This document shows, in pieces, positions 1 through 8,622 of a DNA stretch of 64,000 nt (position 1 is the first letter of the stretch; every line of letters starts with the position of its first letter). A program made the translations under genes and the position numbers. This stretch comes from Chromohalobacter sarecensis (GTDB lineage: Bacteria; Pseudomonadota; Gammaproteobacteria; Pseudomonadales; Halomonadaceae). The notes under the pieces are model-generated. The model did no database searches and was not told the DNA's origin. It saw only the letters and a program-made list of their open reading frames with translations. The DNA lies in the NCBI RefSeq assembly GCF_023061135.1, contig NZ_JAKGAN010000002.1, positions 496,001-560,000 on the forward strand, read 5' to 3'.

Positions 1-12
1 AAATGGCCTGAA

Positions 13-30
13 CCGTATATTCTGATACGG
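13..30. repeat. Inverted repeat with 6-bp arms at window start
   Basis: CCGTAT and ATACGG face each other around a 6-base spacer. It lies about 110 bases before the YrhK-domain gene and could be an operator half-site pair or a small hairpin. Nothing in the sequence identifies a binding protein. Confidence 0.3.
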
Positions 31-74
31 GGCGATATGGGCCTTGAGCATTTGCCGGCGTGGATCGGCATTCG

Positions 75-100
75 ACGAGCCGGCACTTGTGCCGGCTCGT
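75..100. terminator. Strong GC-rich hairpin, probable terminator of a gene left of the window
   Basis: A perfect 12-bp stem (ACGAGCCGGCAC against its complement) closes on a TT loop, in practice a 4-base loop. It is followed by TTGCATTGGGG rather than a clear T-run, so it is an imperfect intrinsic terminator or a processing hairpin. It sits 41 bases before the YrhK-domain gene and probably ends transcription from upstream. Confidence 0.45.
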
Positions 101-141
101 TGCATTGGGGTATCAATCGCCCATGAGCACAAGGAGGTTTT

Positions 142-426
142 ATGTATCGCGAAGACAAGCAGCATAGCGACGAAACGACGTTCACTCTGGGACGCGAAGA
201 GTTGATCATTCACCGTCGTCATGAACTGGCCAGTACCGTGAACGATCTCTTGATCGGGCTATGGTTCACGATCGGTAGCGTCTGTTTTTTTTACCAGGGC
301 AGCGTCAAGGAAGCGGGCGTGTGGCTTTTCGTGCTGGGCAGTGTGCAATTGCTGATCCGCCCGGTGATTCGTCTGCACCGTCAGTTTACTCTCAAGCAGT
401 TGCCTTCCAGCAGTCAGGAATTCTGA
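142..426 (+). CDS. YrhK-domain small membrane protein
   Basis: This 94-residue protein has a hydrophilic N-terminus (1-30) followed by two predicted membrane helices (about 34-51 and 57-76) joined by a short loop, then a basic tail containing RPVIRL. That layout, with the N-D-x-L-I-x-L-W-F run into helix 1, fits the YrhK-like domain family, whose biochemical role is unknown. The start is firm: AAGGAGG lies 4 bases before the ATG. It is convergent with the Tus-like gene 5 bases downstream, with no obvious terminator between them. It appears to be a single-gene unit. Confidence 0.75.
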   Translation: MYREDKQHSDETTFTLGREELIIHRRHELASTVNDLLIGLWFTIGSVCFFYQGSVKEAGVWLFVLGSVQLLIRPVIRLHRQFTLKQLPSSSQEF

Positions 427-431
427 GGCGA

Positions 432-1292
432 TTATCGGTAACGATAGATCCGCAAGCTGGGCAGAAAAGGTGTGTCTTCGAGCTTGGTATCGGCGCGTTT
501 GGCACGCGTTCGTTTGTCGGGGGGGGTCGCCTTCGGAGTGTTGTGCGACGGTAGACGGCCATCCTCACTGGGTATGAATAGCGGCAATGGCAGGTTCATG
601 GCACGGCGCAAGCGCCCATCCGCCAGGGCTTCATGAAAGAATAGGTTGGCGCGCATGACAGGCGCCTGGGTTTGTACCTGTGCCAATGGCTCGCTGTCAG
701 GGATGCCCGCCAAATGGCGTAGTTGAATACGAATATGTGGGCTCTCGGTATCCATTTCCAGAAGACGGCGTTCGGCATCGCCCACGCTCAGTCGCTTGAT
801 GGAGCGCCCACTGGTATACCAGGCGAGACGCACGCGCGACAGCGGTGCGTCCGCGACGGGCAGGTGGCGCCAGCATTGCTTGAGATGCAGACGCGCCAAG
901 CCCTGGCCACGGAGATGGTCGTGCAGCGTGGGATGGCGGAACGGCAATACCGCCTTGAGCTCGGGAAGCAGGCTCGGTGCGTCCTGGCGAATCTCGGCGA
1001 GTGTTGCCGCAAAGATCTGCTTGGCGTGATTGATGTCGGCGACGTACGTCAGCAACGTGGCGTCGGCGGCGATCAAGCCGATGTAATTACGCGTTGCGCG
1101 ACCGTCTTGTCCGTCTTGGTACCAGAAGTCGAGCAGTGCATGGCGTAGCCAGGCGATATCGAAGGGCGTATCGCCCAGTATCCAGCCCGCTGGTGGCGCG
1201 TGTTCGACATGGCCGATGAGTGCCTCGCAGGTTTCGATCACATGATCGAAGTCATGCTCGAGTCGGGCCAGGAGGTGATATTGTCGCTCCAT
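432..1292 (-). CDS. tus: Tus-like DNA replication terminus site-binding protein
   Basis: The 286-residue product resembles enteric Tus in sequence order as I recall it. The opening MERQYHLLARLEHDF parallels the Tus opening MARYDLVDRLN. A middle segment INHAKQIFAATL parallels Tus INKLKTTFEHI. A block RVRLAWYTSGRSIKRL parallels the Tus DNA-contact block RFGWANKHIIKNL, and the end FLPSLRIYRYR parallels LIIPRLHLYVAD. In Enterobacterales Tus binds Ter sites and blocks the replicative helicase from one side. The start at 1292 follows that alignment, although no clear ribosome site precedes it and longer in-frame starts exist at 1325 and 1352. The homology is remote and made by eye. Confidence 0.62.
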   Translation of the reverse strand: MERQYHLLARLEHDFDHVIETCEALIGHVEHAPPAGWILGDTPFDIAWLRHALLDFWYQDGQDGRATRNYIGLIAADATLLTYVADINHAKQIFAATLAEIRQDAPSLLPELKAVLPFRHPTLHDHLRGQGLARLHLKQCWRHLPVADAPLSRVRLAWYTSGRSIKRLSVGDAERRLLEMDTESPHIRIQLRHLAGIPDSEPLAQVQTQAPVMRANLFFHEALADGRLRRAMNLPLPLFIPSEDGRLPSHNTPKATPPDKRTRAKRADTKLEDTPFLPSLRIYRYR

Positions 1293-1420
1293 ACTTATAC
1301 CGTTATCTAAATGCTGATCCCACATAGTCGCAAGCTTGGCGCATCTTGGCAAGTAGGCTTGGCGTGCAACGTCGGCCGTAGGGGATGAGGAGAGCCCGCC
1401 CTTGGATGGCGGGCCACCAC

Positions 1421-2320
1421 TCAGCGATCGCGGTAACGCTTGGTGAGATCGGCGTAGGCATCGACGCGTCGGTCACGCAGGTAAGGCCAGGCTCGCCGCA
1501 CTCGTTCGCTACGTGTCATGTCGAGTTCGGCTAGTAGGTGCGTCGTTTCATCGCCGGCCTGGGCCAATATCTCGCCCTGGGGGCCGCAGATGAAGCTACC
1601 GCCCCAGAAGTCGATGCCCGGCGTCGCATTCGAGGAGTCGGCCTCGTGACCGACGCGATTGGCGACCACGACCGGCAGGCCATTGGCCACACCATGTGAG
1701 CGCTGAATCAATGTCCAGGCATCCTTTTGCCGTTGCTTCTCGGCCTCGTCGTCGAGCGGATGCCAGCCGATGGCAGTGGGGTAGAGCAACAGGTCGGCCC
1801 CGGCGAGGGTCATCAGGCGCGCGGCTTCCGGATACCATTGGTCCCAGCAGACCAGGACACCGAGCCGGCCGACGGATGTCTCGATGGGCTCGAATCCGGC
1901 GTCCTCTTCGGCATCGCCGGGCGTGAAATAGAATTTTTCGTAGAAGCCCGGATCGTCGGGGATATGCATCTTGCGATAGTGGCCGACGCGACCGCGCTGA
2001 CGGTCGAAGACCACGGCAGTGTTGTGATAGAGCCCGGCGGCGCGGCGCTCGAAAAGCGAGCCGACGAGCACGATATCGAGTTCGGCGGCGAGGGCGGCCA
2101 GCTGCTGGGCGCTGGGGCCGTCGAGCGGTTCGGCCAGGTCGAACAGGCGGTCGTCTTCGGTCTGGCAGAAGTAATGCGTGGCATGCAGTTCCTGAAGCAG
2201 GATCAACTCGGCGCCTTTCGCCGCCAGTTCACGAATGCCGGCCTCGCTTTCCCGTAGGCTACGAGGCTTGTCCGGCCAGGCTTGTTGCTGAAAGAGTCCT
2301 ACCTTGAGCGTCGAGGGCAT
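1421..2320 (-). CDS. aguB: N-carbamoylputrescine amidohydrolase (nitrilase superfamily)
   Basis: This enzyme hydrolyses N-carbamoylputrescine to putrescine, CO2 and ammonia, the last step of the agmatine route. The 299-residue protein has the nitrilase Glu-Lys-Cys triad: Glu in LILLQELHATHYF, Lys in HYRKMHIPDDP and Cys158 in VLVCWDQWYPEAAR. The family signature GFYEKFYFTPGD is also present. The start at 2320 is chosen because AAGGAG lies 7 bases upstream; longer in-frame starts would run into aguA. It lies 4 bases downstream of the aguA stop in the same direction, so the pair should be one operon. Confidence 0.92.
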   Translation of the reverse strand: MPSTLKVGLFQQQAWPDKPRSLRESEAGIRELAAKGAELILLQELHATHYFCQTEDDRLFDLAEPLDGPSAQQLAALAAELDIVLVGSLFERRAAGLYHNTAVVFDRQRGRVGHYRKMHIPDDPGFYEKFYFTPGDAEEDAGFEPIETSVGRLGVLVCWDQWYPEAARLMTLAGADLLLYPTAIGWHPLDDEAEKQRQKDAWTLIQRSHGVANGLPVVVANRVGHEADSSNATPGIDFWGGSFICGPQGEILAQAGDETTHLLAELDMTRSERVRRAWPYLRDRRVDAYADLTKRYRDR

Positions 2321-2324
2321 GGCG

Positions 2325-3422
2325 TTACTCCTTGTGATTGGCAGCGTTGTCATTGCCAATGTTGTCATCAGCGCCGTCGGCGGATGCGGTGAAGAACGCG
2401 CCGCGTGGCAGTTGCATGGTCAAGCAGTGGAGGCTGCCATGTTGGCGGATTACGGTGCGACAGTCGATGGGAATGATATCGCGTCCGGGGAACGCGCTGG
2501 CCAAGGCCGTCAGGGCCACGCCATCGGCAGCATCGGCATAGGTAGGAACGAGGACCGCACCGTTGATGATCAGGAAGTTGGCATAGGTGGCGGGCAGGCG
2601 ATGACCGTCGTCGGCGTCGTAGCATGCGCGAGGCAAGGGCAGGGGGATGAGGCGGTAAGGTTCGCCATCGGCGCGCTTGAAGGCCTTGAGTTCGTTTTCC
2701 ATCTGCGTCAGCGCGGAGAAATGTGGATCGTCGGGGTCTTCGCAGCGCACATATGCGATAGTTTCGGCATCGCAGAATCGGGCCAGGGTATCGACGTGGC
2801 TATCGGTATCGTCGCCCTCCAGATAGCCTTGTGTCATCCATAGGCAACGTTCGATGCCCATGTCGTCGCGAAAGGCGGCTTCGATGTCTTCACGCGACAG
2901 GTGTGGGTTGCGGTTGGGATTGAGCAGGCAGGCTTCGGTGAGCAGTAACGTGCCCTCACCATCGCCGTCGATAGCACCGCCTTCCAGAACCATTTCACGT
3001 GCCTCCCGCAGGGCGGCATAAATGCCGATACCCGAGAGGGTCTCGGTCAGGGCGTCATCGCGCTCGGCGGCGAACTTTCCGCCCCAGCCGGTGAAACGAT
3101 AATCGAGCAGAACGATCTGGCCGTCGCGTTCGATGGCAATCGGCCCGTGGTCGCGGGTCCAGGTGTCGTTCGATGGTGCTTCAATGAGATGCCATTGTTT
3201 GGGGTGGATGCCCAGGCGTGAGAAACGCGAATCGAGGCGTTCGCATGTCTGGGTATCGGCGACGATGATCAGCACGGGTTGATAGCGTGTGATGGCCACG
3301 ACCAAGGCTTCCAGCGAGGCTTCGATACGCTCGATCAGGGGCTCCCAATCGCTTCCGGCACTGGGCCAAGTGAGTTGAATGGCATCCTGGGGATGCCATT
3401 CGGGGAACAGGCGTGGGAGCAT
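2325..3422 (-). CDS. aguA: Agmatine deiminase
   Basis: This enzyme converts agmatine to N-carbamoylputrescine and ammonia in arginine-derived polyamine synthesis. It has 365 residues, the normal family size. Visible family motifs are NDTWTRDHGP (about residues 84-93), the substrate loop MVLEGGAID, the SHVDTLARF histidine block, and the catalytic Cys333 in GSLHCLTMQ. The last 20 residues are an Asp/Asn-rich tail. AGGAG precedes the ATG by a few bases. It is the first gene of the aguA-aguB unit and divergent from lolC across about 220 bases, which should hold both promoters. Confidence 0.93.
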   Translation of the reverse strand: MLPRLFPEWHPQDAIQLTWPSAGSDWEPLIERIEASLEALVVAITRYQPVLIIVADTQTCERLDSRFSRLGIHPKQWHLIEAPSNDTWTRDHGPIAIERDGQIVLLDYRFTGWGGKFAAERDDALTETLSGIGIYAALREAREMVLEGGAIDGDGEGTLLLTEACLLNPNRNPHLSREDIEAAFRDDMGIERCLWMTQGYLEGDDTDSHVDTLARFCDAETIAYVRCEDPDDPHFSALTQMENELKAFKRADGEPYRLIPLPLPRACYDADDGHRLPATYANFLIINGAVLVPTYADAADGVALTALASAFPGRDIIPIDCRTVIRQHGSLHCLTMQLPRGAFFTASADGADDNIGNDNAANHKE

Positions 3423-3643
3423 TGTGGTCTCCTATGGGGATTGAGGCACGACGCCGTGGCAGGATCGCGTTGTCATGTCGATGATGACGGCGAGTCGCAG
3501 CATTTTAGTCTTCGCCGACACGGATACAAGTATCACCAAGCGCTGCCCATGATGATGCCATCGAATGGTTTTTTAGCCGTCATTGGCTCATGCAGGAGCA
3601 CGCAAAAACACGTACCATGAGCCCGGCTCATACCAAGGAATCG
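3423..3643. other. Divergent promoter region aguA / lolC
   Basis: This 221-base gap separates divergent starts and carries only the aguA ribosome site (TAGGAGACC on the minus strand) and the lolC site AAGGA near 3635. I see no consensus promoter pair, palindrome or RNA gene. Confidence 0.4.
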
Positions 3644-4891
3644 ATGTCGATGCTGGATCGCTTGCCGTTTCTTATCGGATTACGCTACGTACGCGCGAAA
3701 CGCCGCAACCATTTCATTTCATTCATATCTCTGACGTCCATGTTAGGCCTGATGCTGGGCGTGGCGGTATTGATCCTCGTGTTGTCGGTCATGAATGGTT
3801 TCGATCATGAGTTGCGAACACGCATATTGGGTATGGTGCCGCATACCAAGATCGAAGCCCAGGGGGGCATGACGGACTGGAAGACACTCGCCGAACGCCT
3901 GGAGAAGCGTGACCACGTCATCGGCGCGGCCCCGTACGTTCAGCAGCAAGGCATGTTTTCCTCCGAAGGGCGTACCCAGGGGGCAATGGTCAACGGGATC
4001 AAGCCGAGCTATGAAAGTAAGGTGTCGATCATCGACGAGCACATGACGCAAGGCTCGCTAGACGATCTTGCGCCCGGCGAGTGGCATGTGGTGCTGGGTG
4101 ACTTGCTGGCACGCAACCTTGGCGTGGGTGTGGGGGATCGCGTGACGTTGCTGGTGCCTGAGGCGTCGATTACGCCTGGGGGCGTCTTCCCACGTCTCAA
4201 GCGTTTCACCGTCAGCGGAATCTTCAAGATAGGCGCCGATCTTGATGCCAACCTGGCCTATGCCAACATCGAGGACATGCAGAAGCTGGGCCGCCTGGGA
4301 GATTCGGTCGGTGGCTTACGCTTGGAACTGGATGATCTCTTTCAGGCGGGGCCGGTCACCAATGCGATCGTGGACGACCTGGGCAGTGGTTACCGTGGGA
4401 TCGACTGGACCTACACCCATGGCAACCTGTTTCAGGCGATCCAGATGGAAAAACGCATGATCGGGTTGTTGTTGATGGTGATCGTCGCCGTGGCGGCATT
4501 CAACATCGTTTCTACCCTGGTCATGGTAGTGACCGACAAGCACGCCGACATCGCGATCTTGCGGACCATCGGCGCCAAACCGGGAACCATCATGCGTATC
4601 TTCATGGTCCAGGGCATGGCGATCGGAACCATTGGTACCGTCGTGGGCGTGGCGCTTGGCGTGGTGCTGGCGTTGTCGGTGTCGGACCTGATTGCCTGGT
4701 TCGAGGCGCTGACGGGTATCCAGTTCCTGGATCCCAATGTCTATTTCATCAGCTATCTGCCCTCGCAACTTCAGTGGGGCGATGTAGGCATCATCGCGGG
4801 ATCGGCCTTCGTGCTGACATTCCTGTCGACACTGTATCCCGCTTGGCGTGCGGCGCGTATTCAACCGGCCGAGGTATTGCGTTATGAGTGA
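3644..4891 (+). CDS. lolC: Lipoprotein-releasing ABC transporter membrane subunit (LolC/LolE/LolF type)
   Basis: This is the inner-membrane subunit of the Lol exporter, which extracts outer-membrane lipoproteins and hands them to LolA. The 415-residue protein has the family layout: one N-terminal helix inside the FISLTSMLGLMLGVAVLILVLSVMNGF block (about 25-50), a periplasmic domain of about 210 residues, then three helices near 270, 320 and 380 (FtsX fold). The start at 3644 or 3650 follows the E. coli opening (PFLIGLRY) and an AAGGA site. lolD overlaps by 8 bases. Only one membrane subunit is present here, so it may be the single LolF-type subunit of a homodimer. Confidence 0.85.
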   Translation: MSMLDRLPFLIGLRYVRAKRRNHFISFISLTSMLGLMLGVAVLILVLSVMNGFDHELRTRILGMVPHTKIEAQGGMTDWKTLAERLEKRDHVIGAAPYVQQQGMFSSEGRTQGAMVNGIKPSYESKVSIIDEHMTQGSLDDLAPGEWHVVLGDLLARNLGVGVGDRVTLLVPEASITPGGVFPRLKRFTVSGIFKIGADLDANLAYANIEDMQKLGRLGDSVGGLRLELDDLFQAGPVTNAIVDDLGSGYRGIDWTYTHGNLFQAIQMEKRMIGLLLMVIVAVAAFNIVSTLVMVVTDKHADIAILRTIGAKPGTIMRIFMVQGMAIGTIGTVVGVALGVVLALSVSDLIAWFEALTGIQFLDPNVYFISYLPSQLQWGDVGIIAGSAFVLTFLSTLYPAWRAARIQPAEVLRYE

Positions 4892-5612
4892 GAAAACCGC
4901 GATGGCATCGAATGGCAACCCCGCGTTCGCCGATAATGAGGTCATGCTGCACTGCGATGGCTTGACGCGTATCTATAGCGAGGGGCCGCAGGACGTCACT
5001 GTGCTCGATGCGCTGGAGCTGGAAGTGCGGGCCGGTGAACGGGTTGCCGTGGTGGGAAGTTCAGGGTCGGGCAAGACCACGTTGCTCAACCTTCTGGGGG
5101 GTCTCGACCGCCCGAGTTCGGGCCATGTACGCGTTGCCGGTCAGTCGCTCGCCGACATGGGTGAAGCGGCATTGGGTGACTTTCGCAATCGCCATATCGG
5201 CTTCGTCTACCAGTTCCACCATCTACTGGCAGAGTTTTCGGCACTGGAAAATGTCGCCATGCCATTGTTCATTCGTGGGCAAAAACGGCAGGAAGCGCAG
5301 GCCAAGGCGCGTGACATTCTTTCCCGGGTCGGCATGGCAGAGCGTTGCGAGCACAAGCCGGGCGAACTTTCGGGCGGGGAGCGGCAACGCGTAGCGATAG
5401 CCCGGGCCTTGGTGACCGATCCCAGCCTGGTACTGATGGACGAGCCGACCGGCAACCTCGATCAGACCACGGCGGGTAACATCCTGGCACTGATGGATAG
5501 CCTGGCTGCGCGTAGTGCCTGCGCCTTCATCATCGTCACTCATGACACCGGTCTTGCCGCGCATCAGGACCGCGTGATGCGCCTCGATCAAGGACGCCTA
5601 AGCGCGGACTGA
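4884..5612 (+). CDS. lolD: Lipoprotein-releasing ABC transporter ATPase LolD
   Basis: This is the cytoplasmic ATPase that powers lipoprotein release with LolC/E/F. The 242-residue product shows Walker A VVGSSGSGKTTLL, the Q-loop region VYQFHHLLAEFSALENVAMP typical of LolD, the signature LSGGERQRVAIARAL, Walker B LVLMDEPTGNLD and the switch histidine in VTHD. The start at 4884 overlaps the lolC stop (ATGAGTGA), which implies translational coupling. An ATG further upstream would extend only into lolC and is not needed. A convergent DUF2062 gene begins 9 bases downstream. Confidence 0.93.
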   Translation: MSEKTAMASNGNPAFADNEVMLHCDGLTRIYSEGPQDVTVLDALELEVRAGERVAVVGSSGSGKTTLLNLLGGLDRPSSGHVRVAGQSLADMGEAALGDFRNRHIGFVYQFHHLLAEFSALENVAMPLFIRGQKRQEAQAKARDILSRVGMAERCEHKPGELSGGERQRVAIARALVTDPSLVLMDEPTGNLDQTTAGNILALMDSLAARSACAFIIVTHDTGLAAHQDRVMRLDQGRLSAD

Positions 5613-5621
5613 ATGAGGACG

Positions 5622-6149
5622 CTATGTCTTACGCTGGCGGCGCTGTCGTGCGCGGCGCTTCCAGCTTCGAGACACCTGCCAACGCCAGATCAGCCGAATC
5701 GTCAGGTTGCTGAGCAAGCCGACGATGATCGCCACCACCAGCGAGCCCATCAGCAAGGCGGGTAAGATATCCGCCATTTTCTCGGCAATCCACGCCGTCG
5801 ACAGTCTGTCGGGCATATGGCGTGCGGGCGAGTCGAGGAGCCACGCACCGACGCGGTAATTAAAGTAGAAGATCACCGGTATGGTGAGCGGGTTGGTCAG
5901 CCAGACGAGGCTGACCGACAATGGCAGGTTGCAGCGCAGCAGCCACGCGCCGAAGGCGGCGACAACCATCTGCAATGGGATCGGTAGTAGCGCAACGAAA
6001 AGACCCACCATGAACGCATTGCCGACGCTACGGCGCGACAGCATCCATAGGGATGGGTCGCCCAGCAGGTGATGCATGAAACGCAGCGATTTTTGGCGTT
6101 TCAGCGTTTCCGGCCGGGGCATGTAACGCTGCAGAAATCGGCGAGGCAT
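5622..6149 (-). CDS. DUF2062 inner-membrane protein
   Basis: The 175-residue product has a basic N-terminus, three hydrophobic helices (about 42-62, 68-95 and 128-155) and a very basic C-terminus (RRARQRRQRKT). The sequences NAFMVGLFVALLPIPLQM and LTNPLTIPVIFYFNYRVG are characteristic of the DUF2062 family, whose function is unknown. The start at 6149 is preceded by GGGGACC. An ATG three codons upstream is possible. A DUF2062 gene beside lol and comEC is also known in Pseudomonas. Confidence 0.8.
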   Translation of the reverse strand: MPRRFLQRYMPRPETLKRQKSLRFMHHLLGDPSLWMLSRRSVGNAFMVGLFVALLPIPLQMVVAAFGAWLLRCNLPLSVSLVWLTNPLTIPVIFYFNYRVGAWLLDSPARHMPDRLSTAWIAEKMADILPALLMGSLVVAIIVGLLSNLTIRLIWRWQVSRSWKRRARQRRQRKT

Positions 6150-6271
6150 GGTCCCCACGAGCTATCGAAGTGTCGATTCATTATCCATACAACCTTGGGT
6201 TCTCGCTATCGTTGCGCGCCAGCGCGCAGCAGTCGATCATATATCGTCATTAGCTAAGAAAAGGATGGCGA

Positions 6272-8548
6272 ATGAATCTGGGATGGGCAATGCCGCTGGC
6301 ATTGTCGGCACTCGCCGGCAGTATCTGGGGCTGGTGGGGGGTAGCCGATGGCGTCTGCGTGTGGGGGTTGGCCATTGTGTTGGCGGTGGCACGCGGACGA
6401 TGGCGATGGCTCGCGATGCTCGTCGTCGCAGGGTTATGCGCGTGGCAGGTCGCCGAGCAACGCGTGGGAACGTTGCCCGAGGGCTTGTCGCGTCAGGATG
6501 TCACGCTTGCTGGGCGGGTTACGCAGGTCCGTCGCGACCAAGGCCTGACACGCCTTCGTATGGCGGTGACGCATTGCGCGCCACAAGAGGCCGGCTTGCC
6601 GCCATGCGACGCCCTATCGAGGGTGCGGCTGTCATGGTACGACGCGCCGGTGATACACACTGGTGAGCGCTGGCGATGGCGCGTGCGCCTGCGTCCGCCG
6701 CAGGGCTTCGCCAATGGCTACGGATTCGATTACGCGGCGTGGCTGTGGCGCGAGGGCATTCAGGCGACAGGCTATGTGCGTGATTCGTCCGTGACCCAGC
6801 GTTTGAGTAGCGCGTCTCCGACCCTACGTGATGCCGGCTTGGCGTTCCTGGATGCGCGGGCGTTGTCGGGGCTTGCTACCCGCTGGTTGTCGGCGCTTAC
6901 CCTGGGCGCTAGCGAGTGTCTGACCCAAGATGACTGGGACTTGCTCAACGCGACCGGGACCACGCACCTGATGGTGATATCCGGGCTGCATGTCGGCTTG
7001 GTAGCAAGCGTGGCATTGTTGCTGCTGCGCCTGCTTGCAAGAGGCGTGATGCCAGGTCATTGGCGACTCGCGACTTGGCCGTGGTGGCTAGCAGGGCTGG
7101 CGACGTTGGGATATGCAGCAATGGCAGGATTCGAACCACCCGCGCTACGCGCTACGGTGATGGCCCTGCTGGGACTGTGGGTGGCCAGTGGGCGTCATGC
7201 CCCGGGGCCGTGGCAGGCTTGGTGGCTGGCGCTGTTGGTGATCGTGGTGAGTGATCCGCTCACAGTGTGGCGTCCCGGATTGTGGCTGTCGTTTCTCGCG
7301 GTGGGCGTGCTGATTGCGGCTTGGCAGGGACGTCCCGCACCGCGCGGGGTACGCGGATGGCTATGGGCACTGGCCCGCTCGCAATGCTTGCTGGCGCCGT
7401 TCATGGCTGCCGCCGTGTTGATCGGTTTCGAACGGCTGGCACCGGTGGGGCCGCTGGTCAATCTGGTGGCGGTGCCGCTGGTCGGGAGCATCATGGTGCC
7501 ATTAGGGCTCCTGGGCTGGGCGCTGGCGTGGTCACCGACACTGGCGATGGTTCCCTGGCATGCCTTCGACGGCCTCGCTCACATCGTCTGGAAAGGCCTG
7601 ACGCTGGCCGCCGCGTGGTTGCCTGTATGGTCGCCGCCGATATGGGAAACATGGCCGCTGGCACTGATATTGGCCGCATTGGGCATGGTGTGGCTAATCC
7701 CCGGGCTGGTGGGGTATCTACGCCTGTGGGCCTCGGTGAGCCTGATCGTACTGGCGTTCGCCTTGCGTCCGCCCGCTATTGCACCAGGGCGGGTCGTGGT
7801 TACCGTGCACGATGTGGGGCAGGGGCAACTTGTCGAATTGCGCAGTGCCACGCAGCATCTACTCTTCGATACCGGGCCGCGCTATGGCTCGGGCTTCACG
7901 CCTGCGGAATCGTTGTGGCCAGCGGGGCGACGTTTCGACGATGTCATCGTCAGTCATAGCGACCGCGATCATGCCGGCGGGGTGGAGACGATCGACGAGA
8001 TGCACCATGTGGCGCGCTGGTGGGGGCCGCCGGAAATGCCCGTGGGCATTGACACACGGGCGTGTCGCCGGGGCGTGGAGTGGCAAAGCGACGGCGTCGA
8101 CTACCGCTTTCTATCGCCTGTTGCGAGTGATGTTACGCGCTCCGATAACGAACGTTCATGCGTATTGCTGGTGACGGCCGGCGATCAACGCCTGCTGATC
8201 ACCGGGGATGCGAGCACGACCATCGAGAGGCGCTTACGGACGGGGCTCGAGCCTCCGCTAACGGTCCTGGTCGCCGGCCATCATGGCAGCCGTACCAGCT
8301 CCTCGCCGGCGTTCGTGGCGCGCACGCGGCCGAGGCATGTCATCTTCAGTGCTGGGCGGGACAATGCGCATGGGCATCCGCATCCCGAGGTGGTGCGCCG
8401 TTTTCGTCGTGCCGGCAGCTGCTTATGGAATACTGCCACGGATGGCGCGTTGCGTTTCACGCTGGGCGCACCGGCGCTGCGGATGCATACGCAGCGCCCG
8501 CCCGGCGGTGTCGAAGGGGCGTGCATTGGGGTAGAATCCGGCGATTGA
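6272..8548 (+). CDS. comEC: ComEC/Rec2 DNA-uptake channel protein
   Basis: This is the inner-membrane channel for single-stranded DNA in natural transformation. The 758-residue protein has three parts: N-terminal helices with a soluble DUF4131-like/OB region (about 1-170), a multi-helix competence domain starting near LNATGTTHLMVISGLHVGLV (about 225-490), and a C-terminal metallo-beta-lactamase-like domain (about 505-740) with SHSDRDHAGGVE, DTGPR and AGHHGSRTSS. The ribosome site AAAAGGATGGCG precedes the ATG. No frame disruption is visible, so it looks functional. msbA follows 74 bases later in the same direction. Confidence 0.9.
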   Translation: MNLGWAMPLALSALAGSIWGWWGVADGVCVWGLAIVLAVARGRWRWLAMLVVAGLCAWQVAEQRVGTLPEGLSRQDVTLAGRVTQVRRDQGLTRLRMAVTHCAPQEAGLPPCDALSRVRLSWYDAPVIHTGERWRWRVRLRPPQGFANGYGFDYAAWLWREGIQATGYVRDSSVTQRLSSASPTLRDAGLAFLDARALSGLATRWLSALTLGASECLTQDDWDLLNATGTTHLMVISGLHVGLVASVALLLLRLLARGVMPGHWRLATWPWWLAGLATLGYAAMAGFEPPALRATVMALLGLWVASGRHAPGPWQAWWLALLVIVVSDPLTVWRPGLWLSFLAVGVLIAAWQGRPAPRGVRGWLWALARSQCLLAPFMAAAVLIGFERLAPVGPLVNLVAVPLVGSIMVPLGLLGWALAWSPTLAMVPWHAFDGLAHIVWKGLTLAAAWLPVWSPPIWETWPLALILAALGMVWLIPGLVGYLRLWASVSLIVLAFALRPPAIAPGRVVVTVHDVGQGQLVELRSATQHLLFDTGPRYGSGFTPAESLWPAGRRFDDVIVSHSDRDHAGGVETIDEMHHVARWWGPPEMPVGIDTRACRRGVEWQSDGVDYRFLSPVASDVTRSDNERSCVLLVTAGDQRLLITGDASTTIERRLRTGLEPPLTVLVAGHHGSRTSSSPAFVARTRPRHVIFSAGRDNAHGHPHPEVVRRFRRAGSCLWNTATDGALRFTLGAPALRMHTQRPPGGVEGACIGVESGD

Positions 8549-8622
8549 TACGTGTGTGTCGCCTATTTTCAGCAGTTGCCCCTTGAGTGGGGCGAGCAAG
8601 CCTCTCAACCAGCGGAGACGCC

